From contig OX243824.1 in NCBI GenBank assembly GCA_945859605.1, positions 32,625,002-32,689,001 on the forward strand: a stretch of 64,000 nt of DNA, read 5' to 3'. The DNA comes from Lumbricus rubellus. Its lineage: Eukaryota; Annelida; Clitellata; Crassiclitellata; Lumbricidae. Positions within the stretch are counted from its first letter, which is position 1. Each line of letters opens with the position of its first letter. The notes under the pieces were generated by a model. That model saw only the letters and a program-made list of their open reading frames with translations, was not told the origin of the DNA and searched no databases. Shown here one piece after another: positions 20,467 to 32,040 of this stretch. Made by a program: the position numbers and the translations under genes.

Positions 20467-20889
20467 TTAGTGGAAGACATTGAGAGATAGTGAGGGGTGG
20501 AGTTTTGGTGAGCTCATTTGATGAGTCGGAAGTTGGCCGTATAGTGTTGGCGGAAGTGAGTAACAAAAAGGTTGAACGGCAATGGCTATGGAGCGGTTTG
20601 CGAATTTCAGCGATGAAGTGATGGGAGGGCGAAGCAGTGTAATGGAGGATGAGGAGCGTGTTGAACGAAGTGGCTGTATGGTGAACAATTGACGAAGGTA
20701 GAACGGCTGGGATGATTGAAGTGTATTGTAAGTGAGTAAGAGGACTTTGTATTCGATGCGTTCACGTATTTTGAGCCAGTGAAGTGGTTTCCGGACAGGA
20801 GTGATGTGGTGACGTTTGGAGGTTTTGGTGACTGCACCGGCGAGGGGCATTCTGGATAGCTTGGAGACGGTTAATATGGGTAATGTCAT
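20467..20889 (-). pseudogene. L2-like LINE reverse transcriptase C-terminal fragment
   Basis: A minus-strand frame of 140 codons reads 'KTSKRHHITPVRKPLHWL', 'IRERIEYKVLLLTYNTLQ', 'QPFYLRQLFTIQPLRSTR' and 'FANRSIAIAVQPFCYSLPPTL', the standard order of an L2/CR1-like ORF2 C-terminus. Upstream catalytic parts are missing. It is a 5'-truncated copy. Confidence 0.85.
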
Positions 20890-23053
20890 TGTTTAGGAAT
20901 AGGAAGAGACAATATTATTGCGGTAGGCTATCACATCGTTCAAAATTTAAGCGCGATATAGCCGGGGTACGAGGGAGGGGTGAATACAACGCCCCCCTGT
21001 TTGGTTATCGACTATATAATTTTATCGGCCAATTATTTCATCCATGATCTACTGTGGTCAGAAGCAAAATAATTATGCCATTCTATAGTGGTTAGCCTAT
21101 GTAGGACTTCTTGCCATGCTCATTAATTTGTATTTTTGATAACCGGAAGTGCTCGCGATAAAGAAAAATGTGTGGCAATAAGTGATAGCCTATTTATTGC
21201 AACGCGTATAGTTAGTTATTGTATTGTGGCCTATTGTATTTTATGTGACCATTTATAAGACGCTTATCGCAGCAAAAGCCTTTCAGAGGCTCCCAGTACG
21301 TGTAACTGACTGTAACTCCGAGAGAAAAGGAAGGTTTTTAATCAATAGAGAGTAAAATCTTGACCCCCTACCACCGATATTTCCCCTACGTCTATGACTA
21401 CAGTACTGATACTTGATGAAAAATGTACAGAAATTATGCCACCGCGTCCCATGTGTGCTAGCCCGAGATATCTAAATCTCTGAGTGTCAGCTCCCAGCCC
21501 GGGGTTGGACCGCGGTCCGTTGTAACCAACAGACGTGCATGTAAGCCGCTCTCGCTTACCGGTGTAGATAACTAAGCCAGTTACCGCGGCGAATAACCCC
21601 TGATATCAGACCAATTTTGTTTGGGGGCAATATGATCGCCCTCAACAAATAATAAAGTCTGGCCTCAAATTGAATTTCTAGACGAACTGACTCTCGGCGG
21701 GAACATGGAACTACATTAGGGTCGCTTGACTTCACTGAGCTTATTGGGGAACCCGTTTCTGAGAAAGGCGCTGGACAGCACTCTGGCACGTCACGGTGAT
21801 GATGCTCAAGCGAGCTTTTGAATGTGTTTGTTGCCTTACTGATCTTTCCTGCATTCATCATTCAGCGCTTTGAAACCGAGACCTATCTTCTCCATTGCTC
21901 TCCTTGCTTTGACGTCCCTACCCTGGTGACATTAGATGGACACAGGGGGTCGAGCTCGTGATCATCGTCAACTGCGCTCTTAATGACATCCAAGGGCTGC
22001 AAGTCAAAGATGGCGGATATGGCATCCTTAGAGTTGTTCTGTTGGATTCTTCTGCCTATTTGGCTTCAGTTGCGTCGACACTCGACTTGCAAACTGCCAT
22101 CCTTACGGCCGTTGTGTCAGCACCAGACCAGTCAGTGGCGGATCTTTTAGAGGCACGCTGTAGCACCATGCACCCCTTTCCGGAATATTCAGCCTTAGGA
22201 TGGTGGTGGGGTCAAGATTTTACTTCTGCACCTTGTCACCTTGTGCCGTCGGTTCTTTGAACCCTAGCGGCCGCCATGGTAAACCTCTCCACATTTTATT
22301 TGTAGTTTGTAGTTTTCACAGCGGTTTTCTTGGCACAGTTAACAGAGGTGGTTTGCCATTGCCTTTCTCTGGTTTTGCCTGCCGTGCCAGTTCGTTCGCC
22401 TCTCCATGGGGGAGGGTAATAGCAGTTCGCACCACGTGAAGGTTGGCACGGAGGTCTTCGTCCAAGAACGCCGGTCGGGTCACCTTCCTGTTTTACAAAT
22501 TCCAAATAATTGGTGTCGTGCCCTTATAACAGTCGCTTAATATATATATGTATGTCTCTCAACAACAGCAAAGTGTTTCTGTTCTTGGACCAAACCCAGC
22601 GGATGGGTCAGGAGAAAATGAGCAGGACCTGGATACTACACTTCTTTGTTGTAAATCGAAATATTATTGTGTAGGCCTATAGCCTATGTCCTGATCCCTG
22701 GTTGCGGATAGTAGAAATTTCTGAAGTCAAGGGACCGTGAATGCCGTGGCTTTCGGTGCCTGCCGTGCCTGAGCAAATTTGGAATCAAACGGAATTGCAC
22801 TTTGTGGATTTCGAACATTTTCCCTAAATGTTTCCGTGAATTTTGACCATTTTGTCATGGATTTCTGCTCTCCCCCATCCATCGTGGTTTTGAGCTAGTG
22901 CATATGCACACCTACTAATCCAATTAGAGAACTTGGAGCAGGGAGATCACGTGGTGTGCTACTGTGAGTTGAACTTCCAATAGTTTGTTCAATTTTTTTA
23001 CACCTATTATTTAACGCGGAAAAGGATAATATCCTTTTGAATTTTTTTTTAAA
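20890..23053. other. Mostly unrecognised non-coding DNA with two dispersed repeat fragments
   Basis: About 21436-21560 is an inverted partial copy of the SINE-like sequence near 5470-5560 (CTAGCCCGAGATATCTAAAT). About 22315-22500 (TTCTTGGCACAGTTAACAGA, GGTGGTTTGCCATTGC, GGCACGGAGG, CACCTTCCTGTTTTAC) matches 46930-47075. No gene is supported in this span. Confidence 0.5.
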
Positions 23054-23084
23054 ATTTCCTCGAGCATATTATGCTCGAGGAAAT
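23054..23084. repeat. Short perfect hairpin
   Basis: ATTTCCTCGAGCATA and its reverse complement TATGCTCGAGGAAAT are separated by one base. Flanked by T- and A-rich runs. Probably the end or centre of a small MITE, or a cruciform-prone site. Confidence 0.85.
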
Positions 23085-23826
23085 GTTAAAAAAAATTGGG
23101 TGGGTAGGTGGGTTGCCCCTCTACCCCCCCAACCCCCACCGTAGGCCCATGACTGTAATGAATAGCACCAAATGCAGAAATTCACAGATCTTTTATTTGA
23201 ATTGCTTCATTTAAACGTAATAAACAGTCGCTATGCATTTTTGCTTAGAATATCATGGGGGACGCGCCCAAATTGCCCCCGAATCTACTGAGGGTGAGTA
23301 AGTATACTTGTTAATGTTCTTAAAGTGACAATCAAGCAATTTATAGACAATATTCTTAGACGACATCACTTTCTAGCACGTTGAAGTCATCAGCAATCCG
23401 ATATTCCATACACAAATACGAAAAAACTCCACATTTTTGCCCCCCCCCCCATTTTGGGGGGTGAGCCCATGGTCGGAATTTGGCGGAATTTGGATATGTT
23501 ATTCAGCAAAAGATTCTGAGCAGGAAACCGTTTAAAAAGCTTCTGAAGCAATTTTGCCCAGGTTGACGGTATATTTTTTTTGAGCTATATTTCCTGGACT
23601 ATTAATAGCGGTCCTGACGCGGGAACAAAGAGCCGATCAGAGGACCTTAGAGGACGCAGCGAAGTAGCAGAAATGGGGCGAAGCAGAGCTTTCTATTACA
23701 GTAATAGAAGGCTCTGGGGCGAAGTATAAGAACACAAAGATACTTCGGAGGCTCGGAGCAAGACCCAATAATTGAGACTCGTAGACCAAAACAAGAACTT
23801 CGAATAATTGTTGTATATGAGGTAAC
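23085..23826. other. Non-coding stretch, nothing recognised
   Basis: Contains poly-C tracts (23100-23130, 23440-23462) like those inside the hAT-type MITEs of this window, but no ends were found. Confidence 0.4.
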
Positions 23827-24000
<174 letters not shown>

Positions 24001-24020
24001 AAGAAAAGTAGTTAGTTAGT

Positions 24021-24622
24021 TGAAGAAAGTATTAAAGGCTTGCAGGCTTGCAGCAACATCCACAATGAATGTAGGCTATAAATTATCCGAGGTAAGCAAA
24101 CATCACGCTATAGCCTCATTCTCTAAGTGTAGGCCTATAAGGCCCTATAGAGTCCGCAGTGGGCGTAGGCTATCCATACCCTGCCCTCAAACTGAACTAT
24201 AAAGGCCTGGTAGTATAAAGTCTGAGTGCGTGCTGTATAAACACTATGGAGCAGACGCGCGTGCTGGCCATTAGGCTATGCGTCTGCAGATTGATCGCTT
24301 TCTGGAAAAATCGTTTCAGGAAAACGAAACCAAAAGAGAATGCATAAATTTTCCATCGCAGGCTACAGTAAACTGTGCTTGACCTTGTTTAATAGGCATC
24401 TTCATAGGACAAAGGATCCAGTTAGGATCTGCATGGCCGCATCCCCTAAGCCCCCACCCACTATAAGGTCCGGAAGCAAGGCAAATAAGGATACATAAAT
24501 TTCTTATAGTTCATCCCCCATTTGAATGCACATTAATGAACCCGTTTTAGGCCAAAACTTTATGAGGCAAAAATTTTTTCAACTGCCATGATATTTTGAA
24601 CCTTAATTAAAAATAACGTTTG
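24021..24622. other. Non-coding stretch; possible outer end of a large piggyBac-like element near 24530
   Basis: At 24524-24552 the sequence ATTAATGAACCCGTTTTAGG resembles the inverse of 37172-37196 (CCAAAACGGGTTAATG). Otherwise nothing is recognised. Confidence 0.35.
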
Positions 24623-24630
24623 AACGTATG

Positions 24631-25300
24631 CAGTGACGTAACTAGCGTTGGGCTTGGGGGGGCCCCCCCAAACGAAGCTGAAGCCCCCCCCTCCCCAAAT
24701 GAAATCAAGCCGTTGTATGCTTACGGCTAATTTAAATAGACTACCGCATGGACGGCGTACATGCAGTTACGGACGACCGGCCATGACTGCCTAAAAATGG
24801 CTCCATTTGAGGTCGACACAGCCAAAAATGCGCTGGTCGTTGGGGCTCCGCCCCAGACCCCGATGGGGAGCTTACGGTAAAGACAAAACCTTTCTCTTTT
24901 ACAGTAGCAGTTTTATTTTTATTGTTGTCCTGGTAGCTAGCTTGAGCCTTGCGACACTGAAAAACGACTTATTCTTACAATTTTCGCAACTTTTCCGTTC
25001 ACAAATAGCTGGCAAACAAGAGCCTTAAAATGACTCCATTTGAGGTCGACACAGCCAAAAATGCGCTGGTCGCTGGGGCTCCGCCCCAGACCCCGCTGGG
25101 GGAGCTTACGACGCTCCCCAAGACTCCCTAATTGGGACGGGCTTCGTGCCTTCGGCACTCGCAACTTCGCGCCTTCGGCGCCGCCACTCACGACCAATTA
25201 CAATACAGCGTCCTGGCACTTTTTCTTTTACACTTTAAGCATTGGTCATACTTAAGGCTTAAGCCCCCCCCCCAAACGAAAAATCCTAGTTACGTCCCTG
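24631..25300. mobile_element. hAT-type non-autonomous transposon carrying the GC-rich module
   Basis: Ends CAGTGACGTAACTAG and CTAGTTACGTCCCTG are inverted repeats, flanked by a perfect 8-bp duplication AACGTATG (24623-24630 and 25301-25308). The interior is an inverted paralogue of 10609-11118, including GGCTGTGTCGACCTC-type, GGGGCTCCGCCCCAGACCCC and CGCGCCTTCGGCGCCGCC blocks, themselves duplicated inside (near 24820 and 25060). No transposase. Poly-C/poly-G blocks sit next to both ends. Confidence 0.92.
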
Positions 25301-25468
25301 AACGTATGCATTGCGTTTATGGACAAATCGCATGTTCGTTTTACGAACATTGGTCCAATAGGCTACTGACAACATGCGTCATATCGAACTTGCACGAAAC
25401 GATATCACACCACAATAAAGAACTAAAAATGGATAAATACAATACATGCATGCATGCATGCATGTATG

Positions 25469-25739
25469 CATACATACATACATACATACATACATACATA
25501 CATACATACATACATACATACATACATACATACATACACACACACATACATACATACATACATACATACATACATACATACATACATACATACATACATA
25601 CATACATACATACATACATACATACATACATACATACATACATACATACATACATACATACATACATACATACATACATACATACATACATACATACATA
25701 CATACATACATACATACATACATACATACATACATACAT
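25469..25739. repeat. (CATA)n microsatellite block 1
   Basis: Tetranucleotide array with one ACACACACACAT interruption at about 25535. Long His/Ile/Thr/Tyr or Cys/Met/Tyr/Val frames through it are artefacts. It is followed by degenerate CATA/CATG sequence to about 26040. Confidence 0.98.
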
Positions 25740-26080
25740 GCATACATACATACATGTATCCAAACATGCATCTATAGTTGTATACATATAATCACACAGA
25801 CATGAATGCATGAATTCACATGCACTAATATATACATCCATTATAATGTATGCATACTTGTGTGCATACATCCATGCATGGATAAATACATACATGCGTA
25901 CATACAAACATACATATATACACATACATAAAAATACATATGTGCTTACATGCATACACATATGCAGGCATTCAGGCCTACATGCATACATACACATGTA
26001 CATATACAGTAATACACATTCACGCTTAGACACGTGCACATGCATACATACATACATACATACATACATATTACATGCAT

Positions 26081-27071
26081 ACATACATACATACATACAT
26101 ACATACATACATACATACATACATACATACATACATACATACATACATACATACATACATACATACATACATACATACATACATACATACATACATACAT
26201 ACATACATACATACATACATACATACATACATACATACATACATACATACATACATACATACATACATACATACATACATACATACATACATACATACAT
26301 ACATACATACATACATACATACATACATACATACATACATACATACATACATACATACATACATACATACATACATACATACATACATACATACATACAT
26401 ACATACATACATACATACATACATACATACATACATACATACATACATACATACATACATACATACATACATACATACATACATACATACATACATACAT
26501 ACATACATACATACATACATACATACATACATACATACATACATACATACATACATACATACATACATACATACATACATACATACATACATACATACAT
26601 ACATACATACATACATACATACATACATACATACATACATACATACATACATACATACATACATACATACATACATACATACATACATACATACATACAT
26701 ACATACATACATACATACATACATACATACATACATACATACATACATACATACATACATACATACATACATACATACATACATACATACATACATACAT
26801 ACATACATACATACATACATACATACATACATACATACATACATACATACATACATACATACATACATACATACATACATACATACATACATACATACAT
26901 ACATACATACATACATACATACATACATACATACATACATACATACATACATACATACATACATACATACATACATACATACATACATACATACATACAT
27001 ACATACATACATACATACATACATACATACATACATACATACATACATACATACATACATACATACATACA

Positions 27072-27101
<30 letters not shown>
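26081..27101. repeat. (CATA)n microsatellite block 2, over 1 kb perfect
   Basis: About 255 uninterrupted tetranucleotide units, ending exactly where the LTR retrotransposon begins. The array resumes at 35577 after the retrotransposon, so it is the left part of one split array. Confidence 0.98.
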
Positions 27102-27104
<3 letters not shown>

Positions 27105-27958
27105 TGGGGCGTTGGGCAAAGGAGAAATAAGAGATGTCAGTCAAGGCTAGACCGTGGATCAGATTCTGTTGTCGAGCAGAGTCCGGAATCAACAGGTTTT
27201 AAAATAGATTAGGGAGAAGAGCATAGATTGCGGAAGGTTTTTAAAATAGATTGGAGGAAGAGCATGGAATCACAGTAAGACAGAGGCATAGGCACAGGCA
27301 AGGTTAAACAAAGGTTGGACAAAACGGAAACAGCAGACAACCTGCTTGGCAGCGTGGTTGACTAATAAGCAGTAATTGGACAGACGCGTTGTGTATATGC
27401 GTTATATATTTCAGACATGACGTCAGAGCATAAGGAGGCAGACAAAATAACGCAAGGATTTAGAGACGGACAAGAAGGGCAGAGACACAGACAAGAGACA
27501 AATGGGAAGCAACTAAACGATATTTAGAATAGGATTTAAGGGGACAGACAATGAAAGTTATAGGTGTAGCTTTATTTAAATAATAAGTGGTTTTGCTATA
27601 AAAGAACTTAGCATGGTTTAAACGGGATTCTCTTGAAGCAGGATCCGATCTGTATGTTCGTTTAGATGTCAGGTCGTCGGCAGCATTTTCACCGTTGCCT
27701 TTTAAAACAATATGTTATGTAGCATTGTAGCACAGCTACTTTGTTATAATAATACAATCTATGAACATTTAAGAGTTTATTCTATGAGAAAGTCGAGTAT
27801 CCAGCCTGTATTCAAAGAAAGAAAGAAGTTAAGCCAATAAAGCTCGTCAAAATGAACACAATGAGTTGCAGCTAGTTCCCAGAACATCCAACGTCATTGA
27901 AGGACCTTTTAGAAGGCACCTTACAACATAGGAGTCGGCCGAAGGGACCGCCCTATTA
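27102..27958 (+). repeat. 5' long terminal repeat
   Basis: 857 bp, starts TATTGGGGCGTTGGGCAAAG, ends GGGACCGCCCTATTA. Just after it CCGCCCTATTAGATGGT is duplicated at 27978-27994, so the first bases of the internal region, where a primer-binding site should be, contain a copy of the LTR end. No clear tRNA match was recognised. Confidence 0.93.
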
Positions 27959-28147
27959 GATGGTGGAGAACAGTCCGCCCTATTAGATGGTTTCGAGAAC
28001 CGGGGTCTACATCCGCAGCAGTCGTAATAGGTCTATCAACAGAGACTAATAGATATTAGGTAGTGCAGAACTGTTCAATCTTCATCAGTTCTACAACGAC
28101 GCGGGAGAACAACGCGGAACAACAGCAGATGACTTATGCAACCGTAG

Positions 28148-29215
28148 ATGACTGAGCGTTATCAACTCCGAAGCAGAAGCAGGTCAGTCATACAATCGAC
28201 GCGCTCACCGAGTTCTTCTTCCGACGACGAATCTACGACGCTCACCAATACCGCTAGCCCGACATCGCCTACACGCTCTCGCCGAATTTCTCTATCACCA
28301 GTTACTTCTCGCAACTGCACTCCGACTCGTCACTCCCGCCGTTCTCTTCTCCGATCTCCTATTCTCTCACCCAACTCCGATTCAGAAACAGACAATATAG
28401 CAGATATGGAATCCTCTTCCAATTCTCTCTTACCAGCTTCCTTCACTGGTCAGTCGACAGATGATGTGCGTGAGTTCCTCAAAAACTTTGAACTCTGGAC
28501 GGTGTTCCGCAGAATGAACAATGAATCCAGCTTACCAGCGTTACCTCTCTTGCTGAAACAAGGCGCGGCAGTCTGGTACAACACTCAGACACGAGACATT
28601 CAAAATAACTATGATGATCTTAAGGAGGCTCTACTTCAACGTTATAGTCCTAATATTTCAGAATCGTGGCGTAGATCTGCCGACCTCTGGCTCATGCGGC
28701 AGGGCGACGCACAGTCCGCAGATGATTACATAACTACGGTTATGCACAAAGCTCAACAACTGCGCATCCCAGACGATCAGATCTTCCACGTGGCCATAAA
28801 CGGACTGAAACCGTCACTGAGGTCGCACGTGATCCAACACGATCCTCAAACAATAACTGATCTGCAAAAATGGGCGCGTATCACGGAGACGGCGCAGGCG
28901 CAAGGCAGTCCACATCAATCCACAGAAACTCACATCAAGAACACGGTAGAAGAGCTATCCGAGGTCAAAGCTCTTCTCAAACAACTGCAAGCTACGTCAC
29001 TGGCAGCTGTATCGATCCCTAGAAACGTCAACCCGGAAACCCAGCACGTTCATTTCGAGGAATCCGCTCATTGGAATCGACCAACGCAGTCCTACGAATA
29101 CGAACAGCGGAGACCAACGTCACCGTCGCCGCAGCGTTCTTACACTCCTCCGCGTCGTCCATTCTACGCGACAGACGATCATCATCAGCAACGCCAGCCA
29201 GAGAACAGAATCTGA
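28148..29215 (+). CDS. Retrotransposon Gag (Ty3/Gypsy type)
   Basis: 355 residues from ATG at 28148. It is the only good coding frame in the LTR element at 27102-35576. Residues 1-90 are Ser/Arg/Thr-rich and basic. The capsid-like Retrotrans_gag domain follows: 'SFTGQSTDDVREFLKNFE', 'LLLKQGAAVWYNTQ', 'DLKEALLQRYSP', 'ADDYITTVMHKAQQL' and 'VAINGLKPSLRSHV' (about 95-235). The tail is Pro/Arg/Gln-rich. In the family this protein forms the cytoplasmic particle that packages element RNA. The stop at 29213 precedes a region where another frame still reads 'DPRDCRKATN', a possible remnant of a zinc knuckle, so the C-terminal nucleocapsid part may have been lost. No protease, integrase or reverse transcriptase follows. 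Confidence 0.85.
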   Translation: MTERYQLRSRSRSVIQSTRSPSSSSDDESTTLTNTASPTSPTRSRRISLSPVTSRNCTPTRHSRRSLLRSPILSPNSDSETDNIADMESSSNSLLPASFTGQSTDDVREFLKNFELWTVFRRMNNESSLPALPLLLKQGAAVWYNTQTRDIQNNYDDLKEALLQRYSPNISESWRRSADLWLMRQGDAQSADDYITTVMHKAQQLRIPDDQIFHVAINGLKPSLRSHVIQHDPQTITDLQKWARITETAQAQGSPHQSTETHIKNTVEELSEVKALLKQLQATSLAAVSIPRNVNPETQHVHFEESAHWNRPTQSYEYEQRRPTSPSPQRSYTPPRRPFYATDDHHQQRQPENRI

Positions 29216-31228
29216 TACTACAAGCAGAGCTACCGACCACAATTCAACCAAGACAACCAGCAGTCAAGCAAGTTACTTTTATTTTAACTGTGTACAGATG
29301 CAGGATCCACGTGATTGTCGTAAGGCCACCAATGTTAATGAACAATAATTCACAAGTGAAAATAATTGAACAATAATCGATAGTTGCTAAAAATTGACGT
29401 TTGATGAGTTACAATTGATAGTAATTGTTAATGATCGACGATAATGGATAATAATTGATAATAGATCATCGATAGTTGATAATAATTGACAGTACTTAAT
29501 GATTGATTGTAATTGATGATAAGCAGTAGTTATTGATTGTTGATAATTGATAATAGTTGATAGTAATTGATGAGGTTTGATGATTGACAGTTGATGTTTG
29601 ATGATTGATCATGGATAATTGATAATTGATAATTGACATTTGACTAGAAAAACTTCCCACTATTGAGTGCAGACCCGAAAGAAAATGCAGTATGATAGCA
29701 GATACGAGTAAGGACTTAAAGACAAGAGCAAAATGAAAGAGAAAAAAAAATTGAAAATATGAAACGATGAAAACTAAAAACAAAAACGAAGCAATAAGAA
29801 AAAGGAATAAGAAAAGAAAAACGAGAAAAGGAAAAAGCACTAACCTTTCCTGCTTAAGAGACCCAATTGTTGCTACGATTATCACTGTTACAGACACGCT
29901 ATATAAAAATGTGCACAGTTAAGAGTTAATTTTAATGGAGCACGGGAGGGAATTTGCAATGTTTGTCAAGTAGGTAGAGATCATTCGGGAGCAGACACAA
30001 AGTCTAGCTGAATCCCGAACCGTTGAGTTGTTAAGTAGAGTCACCCTAAGGCATGGATTCGAGACCGTACAGAAACGCGATCGTCCTTAGAGGTACTAAT
30101 AGGCGTGTAAGCCTGAGGATTTAATTAAGTGTTGATCATTTACCGACAAGGCATTGCATTTATTTTCTTGTGTGTCATTAAAATTATTTCTAACTAACAT
30201 AGTTACTAGGCACTGGGTTAGCGTTGTGTACAAATAGCTAAATTAATTGGGTTAGTCCTATAAGCAATGAAAGAAATACATAAACTTTAGTTGCATTTTA
30301 TGTTGAAGCTAATAGAGCGCCAAGCGTAAAACGAGGCTACCACATCAAGTACACATTGACAGGAAAGATACGAAAACGCGACACACCTGATCGATTCATT
30401 AAGAATAAATGAGACAGGACAGGACTATGATAGGCGACAGTGAACAGCGAATAGAACAGGCCGAGAATGCAAACGAGTACAATGAAGCGAGAATTGATAA
30501 GCCTCAATGACCAAAAAGCTACAGAAAAGCAAGGTATTGAGTTGGTAACATTAGGTTAAGAAGACACGAACGTGAGGTACAAACGTTCGAAGGGATGAGA
30601 TTTAAAAACCTCAGAATAAATTCCCAGTCATAAATGTTACGATACGTTAAGATAGCATTACGGTTAAATGCATTGAATCTTAGACACAGGACACGAAGTA
30701 CAGATACAAAAGGATATACACGAATGAATTAGCAGGACATGTAACGGAAAACATGAAGACACAGAGGACACGAGATTAGCGAAGCATTCAGTAGATGTCG
30801 CCAGAATAGCCTGATACGAGAAATCAACGGCAGTCGCCTTGATGAAAGACACAGCGTATGACATGAAATGTGGTATGAGATAACGAAGAATAACCCAAAG
30901 TATACGAATTAATGAAGATTAACAAGAGTCGACAGTACTAACACAGAATATGTTAAATCGAAATGGACGGAAAAGAGTAATGAACACCCCACAGGACATA
31001 ATAATCAAGGTCTAGATGACTCACGGATAGCCCAATACAATAGAAGTTTTATCGTCTAGTAGATTTAGTGACATAGTAACCGTAACGCTGTATTTTTACG
31101 TTAGCATGCATATAACCAAGCTTTTGTAGCGCTTCACTGTAGAGGAAGATTATATTAAGTAAAACTGAACGCAAAGTGTAGAAGGATAAACTCTAACTGG
31201 TGAACATAACAGGATAACGATTATAATA
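29216..31228. other. Interior of LTR element, no pol recognised
   Basis: About 29370-29640 is cryptic simple sequence built from GATAATTGATAGT-like units. The rest is AT-rich (A-rich around 29720-29840) with no protease, reverse transcriptase, RNase H or integrase motif in any frame I read. Confidence 0.6.
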
Positions 31229-32038
31229 CACTGTGTCCGCGATAAAGTGATACCCAAAATAAAGTGTCATAACTCGGTCAAAACTTGTAGGATTTGTCTG
31301 AAATTTTACACACAACAACGGTGGCCATATATACACGAGATCCCAAAGCCGATTTGAAATATTCGTGAGTTTGCCAAATTTATGAGCGTTTGAGATAGAG
31401 CACCGACAAATGCAACTTTCCAACATGCAAACGTTAAAGTAGAACCCTAAACTTTGTAAAATATCTTGGTTAATTTCCGTATTATATGTACCAAATTTGG
31501 AGCACATGATCTTCCGTCTTTTCCATCCATACCCTGCAAATTTTATTACATTTTATTGAACGGTTACGAAGATATACCCTTTTGAAATTGGGTGGTTCAG
31601 AAACCAAATTACCAAACAGTAAAACGCATAGCATAACGTAATTTTTCTGGTTAGCGCAGTGGATACATAGGCTGTTTAAAAGCGACATTTGCGGAAACAG
31701 ACACACTACGAGACCTTTTTTACGTAACAGTAGCCTAGCTGGTTGTAAAAAATGTCCTCTGCGCTGAAAACCATTTTTTTTATAATACTGCAATTAACCA
31801 AGATATTTCACAAAGTTTAGGGTTCTACTTTAACGTTTGCATGTTGGAAAGTTGCATTTGTCGGTGCTCTATCTCAAACGCTCATAAATTTGGCAAACTC
31901 ACGAATATTTCAAATCGGCTTTAGGATCTCGTGTATATATGGCCACCGTTGTTGTGTGTAAAATTTCAGACAAATCCTACAAGTTTTGACCGAGTTATGG
32001 CACTTTATTTTGGGTATCACTTTATCGCGGACACAGTG
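31229..32038. mobile_element. Tc1/mariner-like foldback MITE with 245-bp inverted repeats
   Basis: The arms 31229-31473 and 31794-32038 are inverted copies about 99% identical (I see three mismatches). The ends read CACTGTGTCCGCGATAAAGT and its complement, and TA stands on both sides (31227-31228 and 32039-32040), the Tc1/mariner target duplication. The 320-bp centre has no coding frame of note. Arms of this length could fold into one long hairpin RNA if transcribed from the LTR promoter. Family assignment rests on TA plus CACTG-type ends. Confidence 0.9.
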
Positions 32039-32040
32039 TA

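Noticed and set aside
25441..27101. CRISPR or satellite centromere array
   Set aside because: The unit is four bases with no spacers. It is a plain microsatellite.
25341..27150. Very long open frames (up to about 590 codons) of Met-Tyr-Val-Cys or His-Thr-Tyr-Ile repeats
   Set aside because: They are translations of the (CATA)n microsatellite on either strand. A four-base repeat with no stop in any phase is open by default.
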